Below are positions 8,652 through 17,307 of a stretch of DNA of 64,000 bases, one piece after another. The translations under genes were made by a program, and so were the position numbers. Location of the stretch: the NCBI GenBank assembly GCA_015659035.1, contig DQNS01000102.1, positions 1 through 64,000 of the forward strand, written 5' to 3'. Positions within the stretch are counted from its first letter, which is position 1. Each line of letters opens with the position of its first letter. This stretch comes from Acidobacteriota bacterium (lineage in GTDB: Bacteria > Acidobacteriota > Vicinamibacteria > Vicinamibacterales > UBA8438). Under the pieces are notes generated by a model. It searched no databases. It had not been told where the DNA came from and saw only the letters and a list, made by a program, of their open reading frames with translations.

Positions 8652-8847
8652 ACTCTCCTCCCCCACCTGCCTAGCAGCCCGTGGCGAAAGCCGCGCATTC
8701 CGCTGGCGCCGCAGACCGCCGCCGCGACGAACCGGTGCCAGGCTCCTCTATTCTGGCTCCGCGCTGGCGGGAGCGCCACCCCACGCTCGGAGTACCCGGA
8801 ACCCCGCTGCGAGTGGTAGAGTCTCGACATCGCTGGACACACAGGCT

Positions 8848-8872
8848 CCAGGTCGATCGCCTGGGCTACAAT
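8848..8872 (+). promoter_or_regulatory. Candidate promoter -10 box with adjacent palindrome, upstream of STAS gene
   Basis: TACAAT at 8867-8872 resembles a sigma-70 -10 box. Immediately upstream (8848-8864) is the inverted repeat CCAGG-TCGATCG-CCTGG, a possible operator. No good -35 box is seen, consistent with activator dependence or chance. Confidence 0.3.
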
Positions 8873-8920
8873 GGCGCGGCCGGCAACGCCTCATAAAGCC
8901 CGGCTCGCGAGGACGCGCAG

Positions 8921-9214
8921 ATGCGTATCAAGCAACGGACCGCTGGGTCGGACGGGTATGGCGAGCTCCGAGCCGCCTTGAGCGCTGCTCACGCAAGGGC
9001 ACACCAGTTCCTGCTGAACCTGGCCGACGTGCCCTACATGGACAGCACCGGTCTCGGCGAACTGGTCAGCGTGTTCATCACCGTCCGGAACCACAAGGGC
9101 ACGCTCAAGCTCGTCACGCTCACCGACCGGATGCGGGAGCTGTTCGAAGTTGCCAAGCTGGTGCAGGTGTTCGACGTGTTCGACGACGAAGCCGACACGC
9201 TGCAGAGCTTTTGA
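8921..9214 (+). CDS. STAS-domain protein (anti-sigma-factor antagonist type) lacking the first strands
   Basis: 97 residues. The central motif NLADVPYMDSTGLGEL contains the Ser normally phosphorylated in SpoIIAA/RsbV proteins. The C-terminal half (LKLVTLTDRMRELFEVAKLVQVFDVFDDEADTL) is typical. Between MRIKQRTAG and GELRAALS the usual 12-14 residues (VTILDLSGRLTLG-like beta strands) are missing, so the fold may be incomplete. It lies 13 bp ahead of the lactate permease. A SpoIIE-type phosphatase at 21103-23241 could be a functional partner, but this is inference. Confidence 0.75.
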   Translation: MRIKQRTAGSDGYGELRAALSAAHARAHQFLLNLADVPYMDSTGLGELVSVFITVRNHKGTLKLVTLTDRMRELFEVAKLVQVFDVFDDEADTLQSF

Positions 9215-9227
9215 AGGGGGAGCATCG

Positions 9228-11009
9228 ATGGGCACGATGACGTTGGCGGTCCTGTCGCTATTACCGATCGCGACGGTCGCGGTCTTCCTGGTGGTGCTGC
9301 GGTGGCCGGCGAGCCGGGCCATGCCGCTGAGCTATGTGGTCGCCGCCGGGCTGGCGCTGCTGGTCTGGCAGGTTCCCATGGTGCAGGTCACGGCGGCGAC
9401 GCTCAACGGGTTGATCGTCGCCGCGACCCTGCTCTACATCATCTTTGGCGCCATTCTCTTGCTGAACACCCTGCAGGAGAGCGGCGCGCTCAAGACGATT
9501 CGGCAAGGCTTCACGAACATCACGCCCGACCGTCGGGTGCAGGTGATCATCGTCGCCTGGCTGTTCGGCTCGTTCATCGAGGGCTCCGCCGGATTCGGCA
9601 CGCCGGCGGCGGTCGCTGTGCCGCTGCTCGTGGGGCTCGGGTTCCCCGGCATGGCGGCCGTCATGGCCGGCATGATCATCCAGAGCACCCCGGTCAGCTT
9701 CGGAGCAGCCGGGACCCCGATCCTCGTCGGCGTCAACACCGGTCTCTCCGCCGACCCGGCCATCGCGGAATACGCCGCACGCATAGGCTACGCCGACTGG
9801 AACGACTTCCTGGCCTTCATCGGTCTCCGGGTCGCCACGCTGCACGCGGTTGCCGGCACATTCGTGCCACTGATTCTCGTCTCCTTCATGACTCGCTTTT
9901 TTGGCAAGAATCGGTCGTTCATCGAGGGTCTCAAGGTCTGGAAATTCGCGATCTTCGCGGCGTTCGCCATGACCGTTCCGTATTACCTGGCCGCGCGCTT
10001 CCTTGGACCGGAGTTTCCGGCCTTCCTCGGCGGCCTCACCGGTCTCGCCATCGTCGTGGTGGCGGCACGGGCCGGTTTTCTCATGCCCGCTCCGGACGAG
10101 GTCTGGGATTTCGACACGAAGGACAACTGGCCGGCCGACTGGACCGGCAGCGTGCAACCCAAGGACGTGACGCACCCCAGCGGCGGCATGGGCATGATCA
10201 TGGCGTGGTCGCCCTATGCGCTGGTCGCCGCGCTCTTGCTCATCACCCGGCTGCGCGGCCTGCCGTTCGGTGGATGGCTGCAGACCTGGACGGTGCGCTG
10301 GTCAAACATCTTCGACACGGACATCTCGGCCACTGTCCAGCCACTGTTCCTGCCCGGTACGATCTTCATCGTGGCCTCGCTCGCCGCCTGGGCGATGCAC
10401 CGCATTCCGTGGACGTCCTACAAGGAGTCGTGGTCGACCTCCCTGCGGGTCACGATGGCCGCGTCGGTGGCGCTCGTCTTCACGGTACCGATGGTGCAGG
10501 TCTTCCTGAACACCGGTGGCGGCGAGGCCGGCTATGCGCAGATGCCGGTTGCCCTGGCGGACGGTGTGGCGACCCTTACGGGGTCGGCCTGGCCGATCTT
10601 TGCGACGTTCATCGGCGGCATCGGTGCGGCGGTGGCGGGCAGCAACACCGTCAGCAACATGATGTTCTCGGAGTTCCAGTTCGGGATGGGCCAGCGCATC
10701 GGGGTCGACCCAAGCTGGGTCGTCGCGCTGCAGGCGGTTGGCGGGGCTGCCGGCAACATGATCTGCGTCCATAACGTCGTCGCCGCCTCGGCGGTCGTGG
10801 GGCTCCTCGGCCGCGAGGGCTCGGTGATCCGCCTGACACTAGCCCCGTTCGTCTACTACGCCCTATTGCCAGGCGCACTCGGCTACTTCATCGTGTCCTC
10901 CGCCGACAAAGGCGTCCTGAACGCCGGGACGTTCATCATGGCGTTGATCGTGGGGCTGGCGGTGTACGTCATTGCCCGGTACGGCGGTCGGCCGTCGAGA
11001 ATTGGATGA
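9228..11009 (+). CDS. lctP: L-lactate permease (LctP family)
   Basis: 593 residues, at least 12 membrane helices. Diagnostic segments include WLFGSFIEGSAGFGTPAAVA and VSFGAAGTPILVG in the first half, and GGIGAAVAGSNTVSNMMFSE and NMICVHNVVAASAVVGLLGREG near the end. These belong to the LctP/GlcA lactate-glycolate proton symporters. The chain is somewhat longer than the common 550. The ATG at 9228 follows AAGGGGGAG. It is spaced closely after the STAS gene and probably co-transcribed with it. Confidence 0.93.
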   Translation: MGTMTLAVLSLLPIATVAVFLVVLRWPASRAMPLSYVVAAGLALLVWQVPMVQVTAATLNGLIVAATLLYIIFGAILLLNTLQESGALKTIRQGFTNITPDRRVQVIIVAWLFGSFIEGSAGFGTPAAVAVPLLVGLGFPGMAAVMAGMIIQSTPVSFGAAGTPILVGVNTGLSADPAIAEYAARIGYADWNDFLAFIGLRVATLHAVAGTFVPLILVSFMTRFFGKNRSFIEGLKVWKFAIFAAFAMTVPYYLAARFLGPEFPAFLGGLTGLAIVVVAARAGFLMPAPDEVWDFDTKDNWPADWTGSVQPKDVTHPSGGMGMIMAWSPYALVAALLLITRLRGLPFGGWLQTWTVRWSNIFDTDISATVQPLFLPGTIFIVASLAAWAMHRIPWTSYKESWSTSLRVTMAASVALVFTVPMVQVFLNTGGGEAGYAQMPVALADGVATLTGSAWPIFATFIGGIGAAVAGSNTVSNMMFSEFQFGMGQRIGVDPSWVVALQAVGGAAGNMICVHNVVAASAVVGLLGREGSVIRLTLAPFVYYALLPGALGYFIVSSADKGVLNAGTFIMALIVGLAVYVIARYGGRPSRIG

Positions 11010-11020
11010 CCCGGTCCGTC

Positions 11021-11043
11021 TGCCTTCTGCCTTCTGACTTCTG
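11021..11043. repeat. Heptanucleotide tandem repeat (TGCCTTC unit)
   Basis: Three degenerate 7-bp units (TGCCTTC, TGCCTTC, TGACTTC), just before the cupin gene. Member of the period-7 family described in the findings. Confidence 0.6.
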
Positions 11044-11055
11044 GGACACGCTCCC

Positions 11056-11457
11056 ATGAAGGTCTTCACCCTCGCCGCGCTCGACAGCGAGCCGTCCGAC
11101 CCGAATACCTTTGTCGGTCGCGCGCGTCTGACCCGGATGAACGACGCCTCCGACCACCCGCCCGCCAACGTCTATCGGGTTGCGTTTGAGGCGGGCGCCC
11201 GGACCAACTGGCACAGCCACACCGGCCCGCAGCTACTCCAGATCATCGAGGGAACGTGCCGTTTCCAGAAGGCAGGTGAGCGGGTGCGCGAGGCTGTGGT
11301 CGGGGACCTGGTCTCGATCGAGTCGGGTGAACGCCACTGGCACGGCGCCGCACCCAACGGTCCGATGACACACATTGCCATCAACATCGACGCGACGACG
11401 AGTTGGTTCGAGCCGGTGACAGCAGAAGAGTACGCCGGACAAGGACAGTCCGGCTAA
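11056..11457 (+). CDS. Cupin-domain protein
   Basis: 133 residues in a single cupin barrel. Motif 1 is NWHSHTGPQLLQIIEG and motif 2 is SGERHWHGA, giving His-rich metal ligands. Small cupins of this type are metal-binding enzymes or sensors; the substrate cannot be read from sequence. It begins 46 bp after lctP on the same strand, across a heptamer repeat, and is followed by a terminator-like hairpin. Confidence 0.75.
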   Translation: MKVFTLAALDSEPSDPNTFVGRARLTRMNDASDHPPANVYRVAFEAGARTNWHSHTGPQLLQIIEGTCRFQKAGERVREAVVGDLVSIESGERHWHGAAPNGPMTHIAINIDATTSWFEPVTAEEYAGQGQSG

Positions 11458-11463
11458 GCCTCC

Positions 11464-11484
11464 TTGGGCTTTGGGCTTTGGGCC
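11464..11484. repeat. Heptanucleotide tandem repeat (TGGGCTT unit)
   Basis: Three TGGGCTT-like units immediately after the cupin stop. The same strand-flipped unit (AGCCCAA/AGCCTAT) reappears at 11547-11567 and 52153-52180. Confidence 0.6.
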
Positions 11485-11497
11485 AAGACACGATAGC

Positions 11498-11535
11498 GGC
11501 CGCGCTTTCGTTTACGAGGCGCGGCCCTCCTTTTC
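11498..11535. terminator. Bidirectional terminator hairpin between convergent genes
   Basis: Perfect 8-bp stem GGCCGCGC (11498-11505) and GCGCGGCC (11519-11526), a 13-nt loop, then TTTT four bases later. It lies between the cupin gene (+) and the DUF6351 gene (-). Confidence 0.55.
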
Positions 11536-11546
11536 GTGCGTCAGCG

Positions 11547-11567
11547 AGCGCCTATAGCCTATAGCCG
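11547..11567. repeat. Heptanucleotide tandem repeat (AGCCTAT unit)
   Basis: Units AGCGCCT, ATAGCCT, ATAGCC form a period-7 run. A further short remnant (CCTTCTGCTTTCTTC) lies at 11604-11618, next to the DUF6351 stop. Confidence 0.5.
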
Positions 11568-11624
11568 TAGGGCGAGCCGTCGGGGCTGCGGGCTTCGACA
11601 CGCTACCTTCTGCTTTCTTCGCCC

Positions 11625-13874
11625 TCACTCATACCGATTCACCGGTGACGGCCCGTACGACAGCCAGGTACGGGTGTTCGGCACCTGGCCGACACCCGGT
11701 TTCGACCAGTCACACACGCCGCCGACGAAGATCGTCTCGAGACGGACCATCTCCTCGGAGGTGAACGTCACCGCATAGTCGCCCGCGTCGATCGGCTTCA
11801 TCTGGCACTTCAGCACGTCGCTCGTCAGCGGCCCTCCTGCCACGATCCGCGCCCCCGCGTGCGGCGGATAGAGCTCGTTGCACCGGCCCTCGGTGTTGCC
11901 GAAGATCGCGTTGCGGTCGAATACGGCCGGCTCGACGATCTCGAGACCGTCATCGTTCCAGCAGGCATCCTGTAAGCCGGCCGGCTTCGCACGCGCCACC
12001 TTCATCGCCGGGTCGTCGACTGTCTCGTCGAGCGCAATCGCATCGAGCCAGTCGTTCATCAAGGCGAGGTTCTCGTCCGCCCGCGATATCGGCCTCACGT
12101 GGCGCTGAATGACGTAGTTGTCCGCGTGGCCGTTGTCCCGGATGAGCCGTTGCCGGGTGACGAATGAATAGTAGCTGGCGTGGAAATTTGCCTGATGGTC
12201 GAGATAGCTCCGCTCGTCGATGATCGGTGTCGTCGCCAGCCCCCCGCCACCGCTCGTCACGCGCCCGGTTTCATACGCGATCCGAATCGCCTCGGGGTCT
12301 CCCTCGGCGCGCTCTGGACGCCACCGGAACTCGATATCCCACCCCCCGACCTGCTCGTTCAGGTCGAGGAACAGACCGGTGTCAATCAGTCCGGCGTTCA
12401 GCGCTTCCAGACCGTATTGCACCCCGACGTTGTCCTGGGGGCTGCGTCCGAACTCGCGCACCGGCGTCGGCTCGATCTCGTCATACCGACGGGTCCCGAA
12501 CACGTTCCGCATCCCATCGTAAATCGAGCAGCGGACACCATCCGGGTTGTCGACCGGGTGATACCGCGCCTCGACCGGGATGGACGCAGGACAGTCGTCC
12601 GGACCGATCCGGTTGGGCCGCGGCCCAAGCGACCGGTCGCACACCTCCCACATCGACCAACCGCCGATCGCGTTCTTGACCTCGTCCGGCAACGGCGGGT
12701 CCTGGTTGTTGAGAAAATTCCGCAGCGGCAACCGGCACTCGGCGGTGTCGATGAAATACGTGATCGCGTCTGGAAACGTCAGGGTCGGCAGGATGCCGTC
12801 CAGGATGCCGGGATAGGCGCCGGCGATCAACAACTGCTGCATGGCGCCGCCCGAGCCACCCCATCCGACGGTGTGCAGCGGCGGTCCGTAGGTCTCGGCG
12901 AACCGCTCCTTCACCATCATCGTCGTCTCGGCCGAGAGCACGTCGTTGCACCCACCCTGCGCGTTGACGTTCAACGTCGACGACGCCACGGCGTAGCCCT
13001 GGGACAGGATGTTGTCCCGCAGCACCCCGCCGGTGCCGGTGCCCTGGAAGAACCCGGCTTCGCAGCCGCCACCATAGGTGTAGACCAACCGGCCGTTCCA
13101 CCCGTCTGGTGGCGCCCACGGCGTCGGCGCAGCCGTGTCCGGGTCGACCAGCACGGCGGTCTGATAGATCGCGCGGTTGATGGTGCCGGTCTCCAGCCGC
13201 ACGATGTAGCGGACGCGTCGGCCCTCCGTCGTGGTGGTCTCGGCCAGGTCGGCCGGGCTCGAGCCGTCTTCGGGCATCGGCGCGAACGTCGGCTCCGGTC
13301 CGGTCGTGCGGTAGACGAAGTCCACGCGTGTGTCGAGAGAGCAGTCCTCTCCGTGCGCCTCACCCAGCAGCACGTCACCGTTGCCGATCGCGAACCGCCG
13401 CGCCTCGCCGTCGCGTCCTGGCGCCAGCTCCCCGAGACAGAAATACGGGTCGAGATGCTCGCCCGAGAAGATCGGCCCGGTGATCGGATAGTTCGTCACC
13501 GTCAGATCGGCCTGCGCGTCTCCCAGGCTGACGCGCACGGTGCTGTCACCCTCGGCGAGGTCCTCGAGCAGCCCCAGGAGCGCGCGACCCGGGCGACCCA
13601 GCCGTTTGGCGGGCGCCTCGCGAAACGCGCTCGTGACATCGGTTCCGTTGAGCGACACGGTCACCGCCGCCGCATCCGCGTCCGGGGGCAGCTCCACGCG
13701 AACCAGCGCGCTCCCCCCGCTGACCAGATGCGCCGGCGTCGGCACCGTCGTCACGACCAGCCCGCCGGCCGCGTCCTTACCCGGCACGCCGTCGACACAC
13801 GCGCCCGCGCCGACCACGCACGCGATGCCGACCCCCACCACCACCCGACCCCTCCAGCGTCTCCCATCACTCAT
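11625..13874 (-). CDS. DUF6351 family lipoprotein, putative alpha/beta hydrolase
   Basis: 749 residues. The N-terminus has a hydrophobic signal and a lipobox-like GAGAC (Cys26), predicting an envelope lipoprotein. Residues 40-130 look like an Ig-like domain. The body resembles DUF6351 proteins, with a nucleophile elbow GWGGSGGA (Ser341) in an alpha/beta-hydrolase context, YTYGGGCEAGFF ahead of it, and many Cys that may form disulphides. Catalytic activity is probable but the substrate is unknown. ATG 13874 has GAGGAG 8 bp upstream. It follows the M2 peptidase gene by 15 bp, so the two are one operon. Confidence 0.8.
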   Translation of the reverse strand: MSDGRRWRGRVVVGVGIACVVGAGACVDGVPGKDAAGGLVVTTVPTPAHLVSGGSALVRVELPPDADAAAVTVSLNGTDVTSAFREAPAKRLGRPGRALLGLLEDLAEGDSTVRVSLGDAQADLTVTNYPITGPIFSGEHLDPYFCLGELAPGRDGEARRFAIGNGDVLLGEAHGEDCSLDTRVDFVYRTTGPEPTFAPMPEDGSSPADLAETTTTEGRRVRYIVRLETGTINRAIYQTAVLVDPDTAAPTPWAPPDGWNGRLVYTYGGGCEAGFFQGTGTGGVLRDNILSQGYAVASSTLNVNAQGGCNDVLSAETTMMVKERFAETYGPPLHTVGWGGSGGAMQQLLIAGAYPGILDGILPTLTFPDAITYFIDTAECRLPLRNFLNNQDPPLPDEVKNAIGGWSMWEVCDRSLGPRPNRIGPDDCPASIPVEARYHPVDNPDGVRCSIYDGMRNVFGTRRYDEIEPTPVREFGRSPQDNVGVQYGLEALNAGLIDTGLFLDLNEQVGGWDIEFRWRPERAEGDPEAIRIAYETGRVTSGGGGLATTPIIDERSYLDHQANFHASYYSFVTRQRLIRDNGHADNYVIQRHVRPISRADENLALMNDWLDAIALDETVDDPAMKVARAKPAGLQDACWNDDGLEIVEPAVFDRNAIFGNTEGRCNELYPPHAGARIVAGGPLTSDVLKCQMKPIDAGDYAVTFTSEEMVRLETIFVGGVCDWSKPGVGQVPNTRTWLSYGPSPVNRYE

Positions 13875-13889
13875 CCGATCGCTCCTCAC

Positions 13890-15704
13890 CTACCACCCGC
13901 AGGACCGGCCGGCGTTCTGCTCGTCCAGCCACACCTGCACCGGCGCGAAGTAGTCCAGGATGGCGGTGGCGTCCATCTCCTGCTGGCCCGTGACCACCTC
14001 GAGCGCGTCCGGCCAGGGCCGGCTGGCGCCCATCGCGAGCATCGTGTTCAACCGCGCACCCGCCTCCAGACTCCCGAAGATCGAGCAGCGATGCAGGGGG
14101 CCCTCGACACCGGCGACCTCGCACAGCGCGCGATGAAACTGGAACTGCAGGATGTGCGCGAGAAAATACCGCGTGTAGGACGTGTTCGCCGGAATGTGAT
14201 ACTTGGCCCCGGGGTCGAAGTCCGCCTCGCTCCGCGGCACCGGCGCGCGGATACCTTGATACTCGGTCCGGAGATCCCACCACCCCTCGTTGTATTCCTC
14301 GGGGCCGATCTCACCGGAAAAGACCTTCCAGCGCCACTGGTCCACCATCAGCCCGAACGGCAGAAACGCGACCTTGTCGAGTGCCAGCCGCAGCAGCAGC
14401 CCCAGGTCCCGATCCGCCGGCGGCACGCGGCGGAGCAGACCGACCTCGGCCAGATACTCGGGCGTGATCGACAGCGCGATGGTATCGCCGATCCCTTCGT
14501 GGAACCCATCGTTGGCGCTCGTGCGATGCAGCGGCGACTGCTGCTGATACGCGCGCTGGTAGTAGTTGTGCCCGAGCTCGTGATGAATGGTGACGAAGTC
14601 CTCGTCGTTGACCCCGATGCACATCTTGATCCGGACATCCGATTCGTAGTCCAGATCCCACGCGCTCGCGTGACACACCACGTCCCGATCGACCGGCTGG
14701 ACGAAGAGCGACCGCTCCCAGAAGGTGGTCGGCAGCGGGTCGAACCCGAGCGAGCTGAAGAACCGCTCCCCGTAGCGCACCATCTCGAGCTCGTCCACCC
14801 GATTCGACTCGAGCAACCGGGTCAGGTCGTACCCGGGGTCGGACCGTGCCGGGCCGACGATGTCGTAGAGGTTCGCCCACGTCTGGCTCCACATGTTGCC
14901 CAGCAGGTGCGCCGGGATCGGCTCGTCGGGCGGCACCACCGCCGACCCGTACTCGTCGGCCAGCTTGGCGCGCACGTGACAGTGCAGCGATTCGTAGAGC
15001 GGACGCACCTGGCTCCAGAGCCGTTCGAGCTCGACGGTGAACTGGTCCGGCGGCATGTCGTAGCCCGCCCGCCACAGCTCTCCGAGATCGGTGAACCCGA
15101 GATCGCGCGCGCCGGCGTTGGCCAACTCCGTGAACCGCACATACGGCGACCGCAGCGGCGGCGAGATGGTGCGCCACCCGGTCCAGAGGTCGAGCAACTC
15201 GTCGGTGTCCCGGCTCTCGGCGAACAGCCGCTCCATCTGCGGCAGGTCCAGACAGTCTTCACCGTCACCGGGGCAATACACCCCCCTGCCGTACGTGCTC
15301 TCCATCGACGTCGTGATCCCGGCCAACTCCGCTTGGAGCACCGGGTCAGCCGGCGCCGCCAGCCCCATCGATGTCTTCAGCAGCAGCAGCTTGCGGCGGG
15401 TCTCCTCCGGCAACGCGACCCCATCGAAACGGGCCGCCTCGGTCGCCAGCTCCATCGTCGCGCCGATGACCACCGTCTGCGCGCTCGCGGCGATGGCGGT
15501 CGTATCGTCCGTAATGAAATTGCTCTGCACCCAGCCCGCGCGCGCGGCGTCGATCCACACCTCCAGCAGACGCGCCTCAGCATCGTCGACGAAGGCTCGC
15601 GCCTCCTCGACCGTCGGTCCCGGCTCGGCGCACCCCGAGACCAGCATCGTCGCCAGCAATCCGACGAGCGGCGGTATCCGGCTCCCGGTCGCAACCTGTC
15701 GCAT
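13890..15704 (-). CDS. Peptidyl-dipeptidase A (M2 family, ACE-like) lipoprotein
   Basis: 604 residues. The signal peptide ends in the lipobox LVSGC (Cys25). The zinc site is HHELGH (His375, Glu376, His379), with Glu403 in FHEGIGD as third ligand. Segments such as DNYGSA-like DEYGSAVVPP, LLGNMWSQTWANLYDIV and CIGVNDEDFVTIHHELGH are classic M2. It removes dipeptides from peptide C-termini, probably in the periplasm or at the surface. ATG 15704 is preceded by GGGGGAGAG. Likely promoter at 15730-15735. First gene of the operon with the DUF6351 lipoprotein. Confidence 0.95.
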   Translation of the reverse strand: MRQVATGSRIPPLVGLLATMLVSGCAEPGPTVEEARAFVDDAEARLLEVWIDAARAGWVQSNFITDDTTAIAASAQTVVIGATMELATEAARFDGVALPEETRRKLLLLKTSMGLAAPADPVLQAELAGITTSMESTYGRGVYCPGDGEDCLDLPQMERLFAESRDTDELLDLWTGWRTISPPLRSPYVRFTELANAGARDLGFTDLGELWRAGYDMPPDQFTVELERLWSQVRPLYESLHCHVRAKLADEYGSAVVPPDEPIPAHLLGNMWSQTWANLYDIVGPARSDPGYDLTRLLESNRVDELEMVRYGERFFSSLGFDPLPTTFWERSLFVQPVDRDVVCHASAWDLDYESDVRIKMCIGVNDEDFVTIHHELGHNYYQRAYQQQSPLHRTSANDGFHEGIGDTIALSITPEYLAEVGLLRRVPPADRDLGLLLRLALDKVAFLPFGLMVDQWRWKVFSGEIGPEEYNEGWWDLRTEYQGIRAPVPRSEADFDPGAKYHIPANTSYTRYFLAHILQFQFHRALCEVAGVEGPLHRCSIFGSLEAGARLNTMLAMGASRPWPDALEVVTGQQEMDATAILDYFAPVQVWLDEQNAGRSCGW

Positions 15705-15729
15705 GCCTGCTCTCCCCCGATCGCGCCGA

Positions 15730-15735
15730 ATTATA
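15730..15735 (-). promoter_or_regulatory. -10 box (TATAAT) for the M2 peptidase operon
   Basis: Perfect TATAAT on the minus strand, 26 bp upstream of the start codon in the divergent region shared with glpK. No good -35 box is visible. On the plus strand TAGAAT at 15759-15764 could serve glpK. Confidence 0.45.
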
Positions 15736-15789
15736 CTCGCTCGGCGGAAGCCGCCCCGTAGAATGACGGGCACGGAGGGAGCAGCAACG

Positions 15790-17307
15790 ATGCCTGAGGC
15801 GGTGTTGGCGCTCGACCAGGGAACCACCGGCAGCACGGCGCTGGTCTTCTCGCACGACGGCGCGGTACTCGGCCGAGCCTACGGCGAAATCAGCCAGTCC
15901 TACCCGGAGCCGGGGTGGGTGGAGCAGGACCCGCGCGAGATCTGGGAGACCAGCCGCCGGGTCATGCAGGAGGCGGTCGCCGACGCGGGACTCGGCCGCG
16001 GCGATGTGAAGGCGATCGGCATCGCCAACCAACGTGAGACCACGGTCGTCTGGGAGCGTTCCACCGGCACGCCGGTGCACCCGGCCATCGTCTGGCAAAG
16101 CCGACAGACCGCGCCGCAGTGCGAGGTCATGACGCGGGCCGGACTCGAGGCGACCATTCGCGAACGCACCGGTCTGGTGATCGACCCCTACTTCTCCGGT
16201 AGCAAGATCCGTTGGATCCTGGAACGCTATCCCGAGACGATCGAGCAGGCTCGCAGCGGTGAGCTGCTCTTCGGCACCATCGACACCTGGTTGATCTGGC
16301 AGCTGACCGGCGGCGCGGCGCACGTCACCGACCCGACGAACGCGTCGCGCACGCTGCTCTACAACATCCACGACCGCGAGTGGGACCCCGTGCTGCTGGA
16401 GGCGCTGGACATCCCGCGGGCGATGCTCCCCGAGGTCCGGCCGAGCGCTGGCCTCTTCGGCGAAACACGCGTGGAAGCGCCCGTCTCCGGTGTTGCCATC
16501 ACCGGCGTCGCCGGCGACCAACAGGCGGCACTCTACGGACAAGGCTGCTGGGACCCCGGCATGGCCAAGAACACCTATGGCACCGGCGCCTTCGTGGTCG
16601 CCAATCTCGGCCAGCACCGGCCCTCGTCGCACGGCGGCCTGTTGACGACCATCGCGTGCGACCGGACCGGTCAGCCGGTGTACGCGCTCGAAGGATCGAT
16701 CTTCGTCGCCGGCGCGCTGATCCAGTGGTTCCGGGACGAGCTGGGTCTGTTGACATCGGCGGCCGAAAGCGAGGCGGTCGCAACCGAGGTGACCTCGAGC
16801 GAGGGGGTCTACATCGTGCCGGCGTTCACCGGTCTGGGCGCCCCGCACTGGGACATGCACGCCCGAGGCGCCATCCTCGGTCTCACACGTGGGGTCGATC
16901 GCCGGCATCTCGTCCGGGCGGCGCTCGAGGCGATCGCGTATCAGACCGCCGATGTCGTGGAGGCGATGGGGGCCGAGGGCTTGGTGCCCGTCCAGGAGCT
17001 ACGGGTGGACGGGGGTGCCTGCGCAAACAACTTCCTGATGCAGTTTCAGGCCGATCTCCTCGGCATCACCATCGACCGACCGCGGCTCATCGAGACCACG
17101 GCGACCGGCGCCGCGTTCCTGGCCGGGCTCGGTGCGCGGTTCTGGTCGACACCGGACGAGATTGCCGGTGTGCGACAATGCGAACGTCGGTTCGATCCGC
17201 AACTCGACGACGCGACGCGGGCCACGCGCGTGACAGGGTGGCGGCAAGCGGTCGAGCGAGTCCGCACGAACCGGAACGACGACTCAACCGACCTACTCAC
17301 TGAATAG
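15790..17307 (+). CDS. glpK: Glycerol kinase
   Basis: Phosphorylates glycerol with ATP to sn-glycerol 3-phosphate. 505 residues of the FGGY family: ALDQGTTGSTALVFSHDG at the start, GWVEQDPREIW, IANQRETTVVWERSTG, the substrate region DWLI-like DTWLIWQLTGG, and GDQQAALYGQGC. ATG 15790 follows GGAGGGAGC, so the much longer upstream open frame is not the protein. Its last 15 bp overlap the convergent purA. Confidence 0.96.
   Translation: MPEAVLALDQGTTGSTALVFSHDGAVLGRAYGEISQSYPEPGWVEQDPREIWETSRRVMQEAVADAGLGRGDVKAIGIANQRETTVVWERSTGTPVHPAIVWQSRQTAPQCEVMTRAGLEATIRERTGLVIDPYFSGSKIRWILERYPETIEQARSGELLFGTIDTWLIWQLTGGAAHVTDPTNASRTLLYNIHDREWDPVLLEALDIPRAMLPEVRPSAGLFGETRVEAPVSGVAITGVAGDQQAALYGQGCWDPGMAKNTYGTGAFVVANLGQHRPSSHGGLLTTIACDRTGQPVYALEGSIFVAGALIQWFRDELGLLTSAAESEAVATEVTSSEGVYIVPAFTGLGAPHWDMHARGAILGLTRGVDRRHLVRAALEAIAYQTADVVEAMGAEGLVPVQELRVDGGACANNFLMQFQADLLGITIDRPRLIETTATGAAFLAGLGARFWSTPDEIAGVRQCERRFDPQLDDATRATRVTGWRQAVERVRTNRNDDSTDLLTE

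Noticed and set aside
9261-10175. Minus-strand frame of 304 codons within the lactate permease
   Set aside because: Charged, repeat-poor shadow of a membrane protein gene; no start signals.
12180-15761. A 1193-codon open frame on the plus strand
   Set aside because: It runs antisense to the DUF6351 and M2 peptidase genes, which have clear motifs and ribosome binding sites. Its product is Arg/His/Pro-rich with no recognisable domain; a GC-rich shadow.
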